From an uncultured Roseobacter sp. (GTDB lineage: Bacteria; Pseudomonadota; Alphaproteobacteria; Rhodobacterales; Rhodobacteraceae), in NCBI RefSeq assembly GCF_947499265.1, contig NZ_CANMNK010000004.1, positions 496,001 to 560,000 on the forward strand: a DNA stretch of 64,000 nt. The letters run 5' to 3'. Made by a program: the position numbers and the translations under genes. The stretch's first letter is position 1; each line of letters opens with the position of its first letter. The notes beneath the pieces are model-generated. The model had not been told where the DNA came from and did not search any database. It saw nothing but the letters and a program-made list of their open reading frames with translations. Positions 29,565 to 38,505 of this stretch are shown one piece after another.

Positions 29565-29582
29565 TATGTTTACGTAAACATA
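29565..29582. promoter_or_regulatory. LacI-type operator 2
   Basis: A perfect 18-bp palindrome with the same core ATGTTTACGTAAACAT as operator 1. The two centres are 32 bp apart, about three helical turns, so two repressor dimers would sit on one face of the DNA and could cooperate. Confidence 0.75.
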
Positions 29583-29614
29583 TAAGTATTTCGACGAATT
29601 GGGAGGATATCAAA

Positions 29615-30694
29615 ATGAATAAGTTTCTTTTGGGTACGGCTTTGGCTGCTGTCTTAGCGACATCAGGCCATGCGGACACCTACCGCCCGGAGTGCTTTGT
29701 CCCGGCGCCTGGGACAAGCACGATTCAGGGCGAGGCTAAGGACGGACCTTACAAAATTGCTTTCGTTAACGGTTTTGCTGGCAACGACTGGCGTATCGCG
29801 GCCATTCAAGCGTCAAAAGCCTGGGCCGCGCGGCCGGAAAACGCCGCAAATATCGAAGAGTTTACGGTCGTTTCCGTCGGCAACGATAGTGCTGCGCAAA
29901 TCGCGGCAATCGATAACTTTATCGCAGCGGGTTATGACGCCATTACCTTTATTGCGGTCAACCCAAGTGCCTTTGAACCGGTGATCCGCCGCGCAGATCG
30001 TGCAGGCACGGTGCTGGTACCTTTCGACAACGTTCTGGATACTGACAAGGTGGTCCAGATCAATGAAAGCCAGCTAGAGCTTGGCCGCCTGAAGGCACAA
30101 ACGGTGATGGATGAACTGGGCGGAAACGCCAGCAAAATTCTGATGGTCAACGGCTTGCCGGGCAATGCCACTGATCGGGACCGTCGTCTCGGCATGATGA
30201 GCGTTCTCGAAAAAGTTGAGGGTCTTGAGATTGTGGAAGTGGTCGGCAACTGGGACACTGGCACCAGTCAAAAGGTTGTTGCTGACGCACTCGCCACCCA
30301 CGGCGAATTTGACGCAGTCGTATCGCAGCACGGCGCCGCTGGCACAATCAACGCAATGCAAGCGGCGGGGCACCCGATTGTCCCGATGGGTGTTGACGGT
30401 GAAAACGGTGTGCGGATCTTGATGGATGAACTGGATATCCCCGGCATCTCTGCGTCGCAGGCCCCGGCCATGTCCGCGATCGCGCTCGAAGCTGCTGTCG
30501 CCTTATTGCAGGGGAACCAACTGCCGCAAACCGTATTCCTGCCGATCCCGCAGGTTCTGGCAAGTGATCTGGAGGCTGGCGTGAATTACTTCCCCGATCT
30601 GCCGAAGTCCTTCAACACAGGCACCGGTTTTCCGGATTGCATTGCGCCCTTCACCCCCGAAGAGCTGATCGGCCAAAGCGCTGACGACACCTAA
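29615..30694 (+). CDS. sugar ABC transporter, periplasmic substrate-binding protein
   Basis: A 359-residue ribose-type binding protein. It has a signal peptide (MNKFLLGTALAAVLATSGHA) and a type I periplasmic-binding fold: YKIAFVNGFAGNDWR, AQIAAIDNFIAAGYDAITFIAVNP and DAVVSQHGAAGTINAMQAAGHPIVPMGVDGENG. GGGAGGA precedes the start. It is the first gene of the operon and presumably binds a C4 sugar acid or its lactone in the periplasm, judged from the catabolic genes that follow; the ligand itself cannot be read from sequence. Confidence 0.9.
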   Translation: MNKFLLGTALAAVLATSGHADTYRPECFVPAPGTSTIQGEAKDGPYKIAFVNGFAGNDWRIAAIQASKAWAARPENAANIEEFTVVSVGNDSAAQIAAIDNFIAAGYDAITFIAVNPSAFEPVIRRADRAGTVLVPFDNVLDTDKVVQINESQLELGRLKAQTVMDELGGNASKILMVNGLPGNATDRDRRLGMMSVLEKVEGLEIVEVVGNWDTGTSQKVVADALATHGEFDAVVSQHGAAGTINAMQAAGHPIVPMGVDGENGVRILMDELDIPGISASQAPAMSAIALEAAVALLQGNQLPQTVFLPIPQVLASDLEAGVNYFPDLPKSFNTGTGFPDCIAPFTPEELIGQSADDT

Positions 30695-30758
30695 GGGCCT
30701 GGTACTTATCCCGGCGGCATCCGATGTCGCCGGGTCTACGATCCCGTTTTACAGTCGG

Positions 30759-32297
30759 ATGGTTCAAATGCCGCGATCAGAGACCGCTATTGTGCGCCTG
30801 TCTGGCGTCTCCAAAATCTATGGCGCAACCAGGGCGTTGTCAGACGTGGACTTTGCCTGTTTCGCGGGCGAGATTCACGCCATTCTGGGCGAAAACGGCG
30901 CTGGCAAATCAACACTGATGAAACTGGTATCCGGGGTTATCCGACCCACCTCCGGACATATCGATGTGGACGGTGCCAGGACCGATCTATCCTCACCGGC
31001 CGATGCCATGGCGCGGGGCCTGATCTGCATGTTCCAAGAGCTCTCACTGGTCCCGGATTTGACGGTTCGCGAAAATCTGATGCTGGGCGCGCCGGGACGC
31101 GGCCTGGGGCGGCTGGATACCGCAGTGGTAGAGCGCGCAAAGAGCATCCTGTCGCAAATTGATGGCGACGCCATCCGGATGAAGGCGCGTGTTGCTGACC
31201 TGACATTGGCCGAGCGCCAGCAGGTCGAAATTGCAAAGGCGCTTTCGCGCAATCCAAGGCTTCTGATCCTTGATGAAGCAACCTCCGCCCTGAACGCATC
31301 CGTGGTGGAAAAAGTATTCCGTCTGATACGGGCCAGACGCGACGCGGGCGTCGGCGTCTTGTTCATTTCGCACAGGTTTCACGAAATCGAAGCGCTTGCA
31401 GATCGCATCTCGATTTTCCGCAACGGGTCCCATGTCGAGACCTTTGACAACGGGGCCTATGATTACGGCGCGATCATCAGCAAGATGGTAGGCCAGCGCA
31501 TTGATGACCTGTTCCCGGCAAAGCCCGACCCGGTTGCTGACGCTGAAGAGGTTATCAGCCTGAATGGTTTCGGTTGGGGCGACACGTTGGATGACGTGTC
31601 CATCGTGTTGCGTAAGGGCTGCATCACGGGTCTTGGCGGCTTGGATGGGCAAGGCCAGAGTGAGGTTTTGCAAGGTCTGTTTGGGCTGCTCAAGGGCACC
31701 CGAGGGGATTGCATGATGGATGGGCGGAAAATCACGGTAAACCACCCAAGGACCGCCAAGTCCCCGAAGCTTGGCATCGCTCTGGTCCCGGAAGACCGGA
31801 AAACCGAAGGTCTGGTGCTGGAGCAAAGCATTGCGCACAATATGGAACTCGCCGCCTTGGGCGTTGAGGGTATCGATGCGGGCGACCCCGCGATCTATCA
31901 ACCCTTCCTCGACGCGCTGGAACTCAAATGCGACAGTCTGGATCAGACGGTCTCCGAACTTTCAGGGGGAAACCAGCAAAAGGTGGCGCTCACCAAATGG
32001 CTGTCGCTGGGCCCGCGATGTATGTTGCTCGCCGACCCGACCCGCGGAATAGATGTCAAAACCAAGACCCAAATCTACGCCTTGCTCAGACGATTGGCAG
32101 ACAGCGGCGTCGCCATCCTGCTGCTGTCAACAGACTACGAAGAACTGATCCACCTGTGCGACGACGCGCATATTTTCTACAGCGGACGCGTCGTGCGCCG
32201 GCTTTCCGGAGCCGATATCACGGCAGAAAACATCATCGCCGCTTCGCTGAACATGCATGAGACGCCAGCTGCTGCCGAGGGGATCGCTCATGCGTGA
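30759..32297 (+). CDS. sugar ABC transporter, tandem ATP-binding protein (RbsA-like)
   Basis: A 512-residue protein with two ATPase modules. The first has an intact Walker A (GENGAGKST) and Walker B (LLILDEATSAL). The second has a degenerate P-loop (GLDGQGQSE), signature LSGGNQQKVALTKWL and LLADPTRGIDVKTK, as in ribose/galactose importers. Start 30759 (MVQMPRSE) or M4 at 30768. It energises import through the two permeases encoded next; its stop overlaps the first permease start by 8 bp. Confidence 0.94.
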   Translation: MVQMPRSETAIVRLSGVSKIYGATRALSDVDFACFAGEIHAILGENGAGKSTLMKLVSGVIRPTSGHIDVDGARTDLSSPADAMARGLICMFQELSLVPDLTVRENLMLGAPGRGLGRLDTAVVERAKSILSQIDGDAIRMKARVADLTLAERQQVEIAKALSRNPRLLILDEATSALNASVVEKVFRLIRARRDAGVGVLFISHRFHEIEALADRISIFRNGSHVETFDNGAYDYGAIISKMVGQRIDDLFPAKPDPVADAEEVISLNGFGWGDTLDDVSIVLRKGCITGLGGLDGQGQSEVLQGLFGLLKGTRGDCMMDGRKITVNHPRTAKSPKLGIALVPEDRKTEGLVLEQSIAHNMELAALGVEGIDAGDPAIYQPFLDALELKCDSLDQTVSELSGGNQQKVALTKWLSLGPRCMLLADPTRGIDVKTKTQIYALLRRLADSGVAILLLSTDYEELIHLCDDAHIFYSGRVVRRLSGADITAENIIAASLNMHETPAAAEGIAHA

Positions 32298-33255
32298 TCT
32301 TATGCGCGTGAACCAGCGCGAGACAATCGCCTTTTCTGTTCTGCTGGTTTTGCTGGTGTCCTATCTTGCAACGCATCCCGCAGGCCCGACCCCCTATGTC
32401 ATGACAATCTGGGCGAACCAGTGTCTCATCCTGGCTTTGGCCGCGATTGCACAGTTCTTTGCCGTCATCGTGCGCGGTATTGATTTGTCGGTCGGGGCGA
32501 TCATGGCGCTGACCAACTGTATTGCCTCCTATCTGGTCATAGGGACCGGTGTCGAAATGACGTTTGGCATCATCGTCGTCCTGGCCGCCGGGGTCGGATG
32601 CGGGGTGTTGAACGGTCTGTTGGTCGTCTATGGCCGTATCCAGCCCATCGTCGTGACCCTCGCGACGGCCTCCGTGTTTGTTGGCCTTGCATTGCTGTTG
32701 CGGCCCACGCCCGGGGGGCAGATCGACTATGACCTTGCTGATGCGCTGACCCTGGATGTGCTTGGCGTGCCGACGGCGCTGATCATCACAGTGGCGGTCA
32801 TTGGGTTGATTTGGGTGCCCCTGCGTCGCACCGGGCTCGGATTGGGCCTCTACGCGGTTGGTTCTTCTCAACAGGCGGCCTTTCAGTCGGGCATGCCGGT
32901 TGCCAGAATTCGACTGGCATCCTTTGCTTTGGGCGGTCTTTTTGCGGGGCTTGCCGGGCTTTACTTCAGTCTGGTCACAACGACAGGCGATGCCGGGATC
33001 GGGCCGAATTTCACCTTGAATTCGATAGCGGCTGTTGTCTTGGGCGGGGTGGCGCTGCGGGGAGGTGTCGGCACGTTAACCGGCGCTATTGCCGGGGCGT
33101 TCATACTCAAGACAATCGGAGCGCTGATGTTTTTCTCAGGACTTCCACCGCTGGCACAACCCTTCGTCGAAGGTCTGATCCTGGCCGCGGCAATCGCAAT
33201 CGGCGGGGCGGATGTCCTGCGCGTGAAGAACAAGCTGGAGGTGTTCGGACGATGA
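32290..33255 (+). CDS. sugar ABC transporter permease 1 (RbsC-like)
   Basis: A 321-residue membrane protein; start 32290 (MRDLMRVNQRE) is 8 bp inside the ATPase gene. About nine hydrophobic spans, with the family motifs AVIVRGIDLSVGAIMALTN and IAAVVLGGVALRGGVGTLTGAIAGA (EAA-like loop for ATPase contact). Forms the channel with the second permease. Its stop overlaps the next start by 4 bp. Confidence 0.92.
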   Translation: MRDLMRVNQRETIAFSVLLVLLVSYLATHPAGPTPYVMTIWANQCLILALAAIAQFFAVIVRGIDLSVGAIMALTNCIASYLVIGTGVEMTFGIIVVLAAGVGCGVLNGLLVVYGRIQPIVVTLATASVFVGLALLLRPTPGGQIDYDLADALTLDVLGVPTALIITVAVIGLIWVPLRRTGLGLGLYAVGSSQQAAFQSGMPVARIRLASFALGGLFAGLAGLYFSLVTTTGDAGIGPNFTLNSIAAVVLGGVALRGGVGTLTGAIAGAFILKTIGALMFFSGLPPLAQPFVEGLILAAAIAIGGADVLRVKNKLEVFGR

Positions 33256-34205
33256 GTGGCCTGATGCAACGTCTGCCCGGTATGGACAGCCTGGTGCCCT
33301 ACATCGGGACCGTCCTGCTCATCCTGGGGGGCAGTGTTTTTTACCCTCAGATTCTCGGGTTTGAGTATCTCGCGCAGCAGCTGCAGATCTCGGCGTTTCT
33401 TGGATTGCTTGCGCTGGGGGCGACCCTGGTCATCCTGCTGGGTCATATTGATTTGTCCGTTCCCTGGATCCTGGGCGGCGCCGCAATTCTCTCGACGTCG
33501 CTTGCGGGAACAGGCGACGCGGTTTTGACCGCTCTGGCAATCCCGGCCGCGCTCCTCTTCGGCGGCCTGATCGGCATTGTGAACGGTGTTGGCGTCGCGA
33601 TCCTGCGCATTCCGTCAATGGTCTGGACGCTGGCGGTCAATTCGATGCTGTTGGGCGTCGCGGTCCTGAACACCGGCGGGTTCAACCCCAAGGGTGAAGC
33701 AAGTGACACAATGATATGGCTTGCAACAGGGCAGTTGGCCGGGATCCCGGCGGCCTTTCTCGTCTGGATGCTCGTTGCGGGGATGATGGCTCTCGTGCTC
33801 ACCCGCTCAGGTTTTGGTCGCTACCTGTCGGCTATTGGCTACAATGAAAAGGCGACGTTCTTGTCGGGCGTTTCAACGCCATCGGTCATTTTTGCGGCCT
33901 TTGCGATTGCCGGGGTCTGCTCGGCGCTGGGTGGTGTCTTGTTGGCGGGCTATGCAAACCAGGCCTATCAGTCGATGGGCGATCCGTTCCTGTTGCCAAC
34001 GATTGCGGCCGTTGTGATCGGTGGTACGTCAATTCTGGGCGGGCGCGGCAGCCTTGTGGGCACGATCGGCGGTGTCTTGTTCATTACCTTGCTGACGTCG
34101 ATCCTGTCGGTGATGCAAATCTCGGATGCCTGGCGCAATATAACTTTTGGCATGATCATCATTGTGATGCTTTTGCTTCAGACACTGCGCAGAAAGGGGG
34201 CTTGA
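33252..34205 (+). CDS. sugar ABC transporter permease 2 (RbsC-like)
   Basis: A 317-residue membrane protein, starting at 33252 (MSGLMQRLPGMD) in an ATGA overlap. The longer open frame upstream runs inside permease 1 and is not used. Typical motifs: TLVILLGHIDLSVPWILGGAAI and IAAVVIGGTSILGGRGSLVGTIGGV. Two different permeases suggest a heterodimeric channel, unlike the homodimer of ribose importers. Confidence 0.92.
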   Translation: MSGLMQRLPGMDSLVPYIGTVLLILGGSVFYPQILGFEYLAQQLQISAFLGLLALGATLVILLGHIDLSVPWILGGAAILSTSLAGTGDAVLTALAIPAALLFGGLIGIVNGVGVAILRIPSMVWTLAVNSMLLGVAVLNTGGFNPKGEASDTMIWLATGQLAGIPAAFLVWMLVAGMMALVLTRSGFGRYLSAIGYNEKATFLSGVSTPSVIFAAFAIAGVCSALGGVLLAGYANQAYQSMGDPFLLPTIAAVVIGGTSILGGRGSLVGTIGGVLFITLLTSILSVMQISDAWRNITFGMIIIVMLLLQTLRRKGA

Positions 34206-34206
34206 T

Positions 34207-35148
34207 ATGGGAGCGTACTTTGAAAGCTTTGACCGTTCATTTGCGGATATGGTCGACACCAGCCACCCGCCCGAACTGATCGCCCAAGGCTATACATGGA
34301 CAGAAGGACCCGTCTGGATCCACGACACGCTCTACTTCAATGATATTCCCGCCAAGCGCATGATGAAGTGGCAAGACGGGCAAGGCACAAGTATCGCGCT
34401 GCAAAACAGTGAATTCGCAAATGGGAATACGCGAGACGCACAAGGGCGCATGGTTTCATGCGAACATGGCGGACGACGTGTCATTCGGCGGCTTGATCCC
34501 GAAGACGCGCAAGCGGTCGAAGTGATCGCAGATCGCTATCAGGGCAAGCGCCTGAATTCACCCAATGATGTCGTCGTCAAATCGGATGGGTCCGTGTGGT
34601 TCACGGACCCTCCCTATGGCATCAACTCCGATGTCGAAGGCTACCCGGCCGAAAGCGAGCTTGATGGGTGCTACGTCTTTTGCGCAGCACCTGATGGCGC
34701 CCTGACGGCCGTTGTCACCGATTTTGACAAACCAAACGGGCTGGCGTTTTCACCGGATGAAACCAAGCTCTACATCGCCGATTCAGGGGCCATTCGCGGC
34801 GCCAGCTTTCCAGGGATAGACCACAGCCTGCCGCACCATATTCGCGTGTTTGAGGTGGACGGCACAACGCTGTCAGGCGGGCAGGTCTTTGCTGAAATTA
34901 CGCCGGGGGTGCCAGATGGGTTTCGCGTCGATCATGAGGGGCTCATCTGGACCAGCGCCCTGGACGGTATCCATTGTCTCGATCAGGCAGGCGCTTGTCT
35001 GGGCAAGATACGCCTCCCGTCACAGACCTCCAATATCTGCTTTGGTGGGGACACCGGAACGGAGATGTTTATCACCTCTTCGGATTCGGTCTGGCGGGTC
35101 CGTTCCAATCGAAGCGATGCGGCACATAGGCGCAAAACACAAACCTGA
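34207..35148 (+). CDS. SMP-30/gluconolactonase family lactonase
   Basis: A 313-residue six-bladed beta-propeller enzyme with the SMP-30 metal-site motifs: WTEGPVWIHDTLYFNDIP (Glu ligand), RLNSPNDVVVKSDGSVWFTDPPYG (Asn/Asp ligands) and GLAFSPDETKLYIADSG. Family members hydrolyse sugar lactones with a divalent cation. In this operon it would open a four-carbon lactone such as threonolactone or erythronolactone to the acid used by the next enzyme; that substrate is inference from context. It starts 1 bp after the permease stop. Confidence 0.9.
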   Translation: MGAYFESFDRSFADMVDTSHPPELIAQGYTWTEGPVWIHDTLYFNDIPAKRMMKWQDGQGTSIALQNSEFANGNTRDAQGRMVSCEHGGRRVIRRLDPEDAQAVEVIADRYQGKRLNSPNDVVVKSDGSVWFTDPPYGINSDVEGYPAESELDGCYVFCAAPDGALTAVVTDFDKPNGLAFSPDETKLYIADSGAIRGASFPGIDHSLPHHIRVFEVDGTTLSGGQVFAEITPGVPDGFRVDHEGLIWTSALDGIHCLDQAGACLGKIRLPSQTSNICFGGDTGTEMFITSSDSVWRVRSNRSDAAHRRKTQT

Positions 35149-35169
35149 AATCAGGAGAGGTATTTTTTG

Positions 35170-36066
35170 ATGCAAAGTAAGATCGCCGTTATTGGGTTGG
35201 GCTCCATGGGTTACGGTATGGCGCAATCATTGCTGCGCGCGGGGCATGCGACCTATGGGTATGATGTTAACCCACGAGCGGCAGAGCGGTTTCAAGCCGA
35301 AGGCGGAGAGACCGAAACCCTTGCTGGGATTGCCGGGACCTTGGATGTCGTGGTCGTCGTGGTGCTGAATGCAGAGCAGACACAAAGCGTTCTCTTCGGC
35401 TCAGAAGGTGTCGTGGCGCGGCTGAAGCCGGGTGCGGCGGTCATGGCCTGCGCGACTGTCGCACCTGAGTTTGCGCGCCAGATGGCGGCACGATGTGCCG
35501 AGGCGGGCGTTCTTTATCTTGATGCCCCGATTTCTGGCGGATCCAAAAAAGCGGGCGAAGGGGCTCTCAGCATCATGGCCTCCGGGTCTGCCGAAGCCTT
35601 CGCCGCCGCGCGGCCTGTGCTCGATGCGACAGCAAGCACGGTTTTTGAACTGGGTGACAGCGCGGGTGCGGGGTCTGCAATGAAGGCGGTCAATCAGTTG
35701 CTTGCCGGTGTGCACATCGCGGCAATGGCCGAGGCGATGACCTTTGGGATAACCCAAGGTGTGGCACCCGAAACCTTTGTTGAGGTGATCAGCCAATGCG
35801 CCGGCACCTCATGGATGCTGGAAAACCGCGCGCCGCATATCGTGGCGGGCGACTACACCCCGCATTCTTCGGTTGATATCTGGCCAAAAGACCTTGGCAT
35901 TGTCCTCGATGCGGCGAAGTCCGCCAAATTCGGGGCACCTCTTACCGCTGCTGCCTTGCAACAGTTTTTAGCCGCCTCAGGCTCCGGCTTGGGGCATGAA
36001 GACGACGCAGCTGTTGCCAAGGTCTATGCCCGCAATGCGGGTCTGACGCTGCCGGGGGACACATGA
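35170..36066 (+). CDS. ltnD: L-threonate-type 2-dehydrogenase (3-hydroxyisobutyrate dehydrogenase family)
   Basis: A 298-residue NAD(P) oxidoreductase. Rossmann motif GLGSMGYGMA at residues ~9-18, substrate motif DAPISGGSKKAGEGAL, and catalytic Lys in GSAMKAVNQLLAGVHIAAMAEAM. Adjacent to a DUF1537 kinase, this is the LtnD configuration: oxidation of L-threonate (or D-erythronate) to 2-oxo-tetronate. The start ATG at 35170 follows AGGAGAGG. Its stop overlaps the kinase start by ATGA. The gene symbol is from family plus context; enzymatic specificity is inferred. Confidence 0.8.
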   Translation: MQSKIAVIGLGSMGYGMAQSLLRAGHATYGYDVNPRAAERFQAEGGETETLAGIAGTLDVVVVVVLNAEQTQSVLFGSEGVVARLKPGAAVMACATVAPEFARQMAARCAEAGVLYLDAPISGGSKKAGEGALSIMASGSAEAFAAARPVLDATASTVFELGDSAGAGSAMKAVNQLLAGVHIAAMAEAMTFGITQGVAPETFVEVISQCAGTSWMLENRAPHIVAGDYTPHSSVDIWPKDLGIVLDAAKSAKFGAPLTAAALQQFLAASGSGLGHEDDAAVAKVYARNAGLTLPGDT

Positions 36067-37316
36067 TGTTGTTGGGGTGTATCGGGGATGACTTCACCGG
36101 CTCGTCAGACTTGGCGAACACGCTGTCCAAACAGGGGATGCGGTGCGTGCAATACACCGGCGTCCCATCCACACCTGCGCAAAGCGACGTTGAGGCGGGG
36201 GTCATTGCCCTCAAGTCACGGTCCATCCGGCCTGAGGATGCCGTGAGCCAATCCTTGGAGGCGTTAAACTGGCTTCTGGCACAAGGGTGCGAGCAGATCT
36301 TCTTCAAATACTGCTCAACCTTTGACTCTACACCCGAAGGGAATATCGGACCGGTTGCCGATGCTTTGGCAGATGCCTTGAGCGCGCAACAGGTCATCGT
36401 CTGCCCCGCGTTTCCCGGCACGGGCCGTTCGATCTACAAGGGGCATCTTTTCGTCCATGATCGGTTGCTCAACGAAAGCGGCTTGCAGGATCATCCGCTG
36501 ACACCCATGACAGACCCCGACATTCGGCGTTGGCTCAGACCGCAAACCAAGTATTCTGTTGGTCACGTCGATGCAGAGGCGGTTCTGTCCGGTGAAAAGG
36601 CCATCAAGGACGCGCTTCAGGCAGAACAAGACGCCGGTCACAGGTTGATCGTTGTGGATGCGTTGCGAGATGCAGATTTGATGGAAATAGGCGCTGCCGC
36701 TGATGGCTTGCCACTGATCACGGGAGGGTCTGGCGTAGCACTTGGCCTGCCGCGCAATTTCGAAAAGCGTGGCCAGATGACATCTGACAAAACGCAGTGG
36801 CGCGGCGAAAGCGGTAAATGTGTCATTTTGTCGGGGTCGTGCTCAAACGCAACGCGCGCGCAGGTTGCTTTGCACAGCAAGACCAACCCAACCTATGAAA
36901 TCGATGCGACGATGGTGATGACAGGCCAAATGAGCCCTGCGACCGTATCCCAATGGCTGATCAATGCGGATGCCGTTCCGTTGGCATATAGTTCGGCTGA
37001 TCCTGCGGTGGTGGCGGAGATTCAAACGCAATTCGGACGGGACAAAAGCGCAGAGGCACTTGAATCGTTTTTCGCAGAGGTCGCGCGCCAATTGGTTGAC
37101 GCAGGTATTCGTAAGATCCTCACCGCTGGTGGTGAAACATCGGGTGCCGTTGTTGAAGGTTTGAATCTGAAAGCGCTCGAAATTGGACCGGAGATTGATC
37201 CAGGCGTGCCTGCTTTGCGGGCAAGTGACACGCTTGTCATCGCGCTAAAGTCCGGTAACTTTGGAGCGCCGGACTATTTTGAGAAAGCGGCTGTTATTCT
37301 TGATCGGGACCGGTGA
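36063..37316 (+). CDS. otnK: four-carbon acid sugar kinase, OtnK-like (DUF1537)
   Basis: A 417-residue kinase with the DUF1537 opening CIGDDFTGSSDLANTL, PAFPGTGRSIYKGHLFVHDRLL (substrate loop), and a C-terminal nucleotide-binding half with TAGGETSGAVVEGLNLKALEIGPEIDPGVPAL. OtnK phosphorylates 3-oxo-tetronate at O4. It needs an isomerase (OtnI) before it and a decarboxylase (OtnC) after it to reach dihydroxyacetone phosphate; neither is in the window. Last gene before the island. Confidence 0.88.
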   Translation: MMLLGCIGDDFTGSSDLANTLSKQGMRCVQYTGVPSTPAQSDVEAGVIALKSRSIRPEDAVSQSLEALNWLLAQGCEQIFFKYCSTFDSTPEGNIGPVADALADALSAQQVIVCPAFPGTGRSIYKGHLFVHDRLLNESGLQDHPLTPMTDPDIRRWLRPQTKYSVGHVDAEAVLSGEKAIKDALQAEQDAGHRLIVVDALRDADLMEIGAAADGLPLITGGSGVALGLPRNFEKRGQMTSDKTQWRGESGKCVILSGSCSNATRAQVALHSKTNPTYEIDATMVMTGQMSPATVSQWLINADAVPLAYSSADPAVVAEIQTQFGRDKSAEALESFFAEVARQLVDAGIRKILTAGGETSGAVVEGLNLKALEIGPEIDPGVPALRASDTLVIALKSGNFGAPDYFEKAAVILDRDR

Positions 37317-37838
37317 CAGGAACCTTCTCACGCGAACCAATGATGGTGCCCTTCTTGTGTCGCACACATGCACCAGCTTTGGACGACTTGATCCGGCACG
37401 GTTCTCGCGATTCGGCAGGGCAGGTCAGTTGAGCGACGGTGACCAACCGACCAATAAAATGCTGCTCGTTTCTGCATTCTGTACCTCCCGCTGCACTTCT
37501 GGTGCGGGGGTGCATTTATCCATGTGTCACTCAGTTGCCTTGCCTTTGATGCCTGGTGTGGCCGAGTAATTTTTCTACCGCTCTTTGCGCCCTATGCCTT
37601 TAAGAATTGGGCAAGATCCAACTCATCCCCTTTTTCCCGGCCCGGTGATCTTGCGTTGGGCAACGCGGCGCGGGGCTTTTCCAACAAACGCGGCGCGGTA
37701 TGCGCGCAAATCATGGGCTGCTTGAAATAAAACTAACCTGTCTGGGTGCGACTAGATACACTATTTGACACATGCAATATGTCCCACCAGTGGGTCGCAC
37801 CGGATGGTTTTGCGCTCGAAAAACGGATATTAGAAAAA
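37317..37838. other. non-coding stretch between otnK and the island's left edge
   Basis: About 520 bp with no convincing gene; short frames lack ribosome sites. The last bases before the repeat are an A-run on the + strand, which is a T-run for the minus strand: it looks like the original trailer/terminator of the tRNA-Tyr gene before the island inserted. No otnI or otnC remnant was recognised. Confidence 0.5.
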
Positions 37839-37862
37839 ATGGTGGGCGACCCTGGAATCGAA
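37839..37862. repeat. attL: left copy of the 24-bp direct repeat
   Basis: Begins ATGGTGGGCGAC and ends GGAATCGAA. It is identical to the 3' 23 bases of tRNA-Tyr plus one, but the rest of a tRNA is missing, so it is the recombination scar and not a second tRNA. Bases on either side differ from attR. Confidence 0.92.
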
Positions 37863-37943
37863 GTCTGCATGAGGTATAGGCAGCATCTGAGTATCTGTAG
37901 TTATTGAAGACTTCTGAGTTTCTGGTGTGAAAGGCTGGATGAT

Positions 37944-37972
37944 TGTATCGAGAGAGTCAAAAAATGTATCGA
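37944..37972 (+). repeat. paired integrase arm-type sites, left
   Basis: Two copies of TGTATCGA at 37944 and 37965, exactly 21 bp apart in the same orientation, with a partial third copy (TGTATCG) at 38024. The same pair with the same spacing occurs at the right end beside the integrase gene, which is why I read them as recombinase arm sites. Confidence 0.5.
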
Positions 37973-38178
37973 AACTTCACTGGCAGTTACTTTTCTATTG
38001 GCACACGAAAATGGGTGCAACACTGTATCGCCGCGTCAGGCGCGGGCCAATATGGTCGGCAGATTCCTGCACTTTCCCATGTCTGGATAGCCTAACACAT
38101 TGGTCTTCTTGATGACGATGGTAACGGCCACGCAAGTGACGTAAGCTAACAAAGCTAGAAAAAGGTCTGACCGTCGAT

Positions 38179-38505
38179 ATGAGTGAGTTTATAGTCCGCG
38201 TCCCCGCAGATGTTGCTGGCGACTTCCAGGTCTTCTGGAAGGACCTCAGAGTCGCTGAGGCGTTGGATCAGGACATCGATCTAGGAGAGCCGATCCTATC
38301 CGATAATTTTGATGGAGCAGCGGTAGCGGCTTGGGTGGTATCGATTTCTCCTTACATCGCTCCCGTCATAACGGCGGTCTTCGGCTACCTGGTGGCCAAA
38401 AGGGGTGAGCTAGAGATTCAAAAGGGCGATACCACTATCCGGATGAAGAACCTCAAACCCTCGCAGTTGAAAGAGTTTTTGGCAGCAATTGATGACCACC
38501 TTTAG
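38179..38505 (+). CDS. small membrane protein, EACC1-like (effector-associated component)
   Basis: A 108-residue protein. An acidic N-terminal half (VAGDFQVFWKDLRVAEALDQDIDLGEP) leads to one membrane span at about residues 50-75 (AWVVSISPYIAPVITAVFGYLVA). A short beta-strand tail follows (ELEIQKGDTTIRMKNLKPSQLKEFLAAI). Span-then-strand-then-helix layout resembles the EACC1 component that accompanies variable effectors in predicted conflict systems. This is my architectural comparison, not a confirmed hit. Its end overlaps the metallopeptidase gene by 14 bp, so the two form one unit. Confidence 0.45.
   Translation: MSEFIVRVPADVAGDFQVFWKDLRVAEALDQDIDLGEPILSDNFDGAAVAAWVVSISPYIAPVITAVFGYLVAKRGELEIQKGDTTIRMKNLKPSQLKEFLAAIDDHL

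Noticed and set aside
37780-37806. CCACCAGTGGGTCGCACC segment that looks like a tRNA acceptor fragment
   Set aside because: It cannot be folded into any tRNA arm set with its neighbours and does not match the tRNA-Tyr sequence beyond a few bases.
37839-37862. Possible second tRNA at the left repeat
   Set aside because: Only the last 23 bases of a tRNA match; no anticodon arm, D-arm or 5' acceptor strand precedes or follows. It is an att scar.
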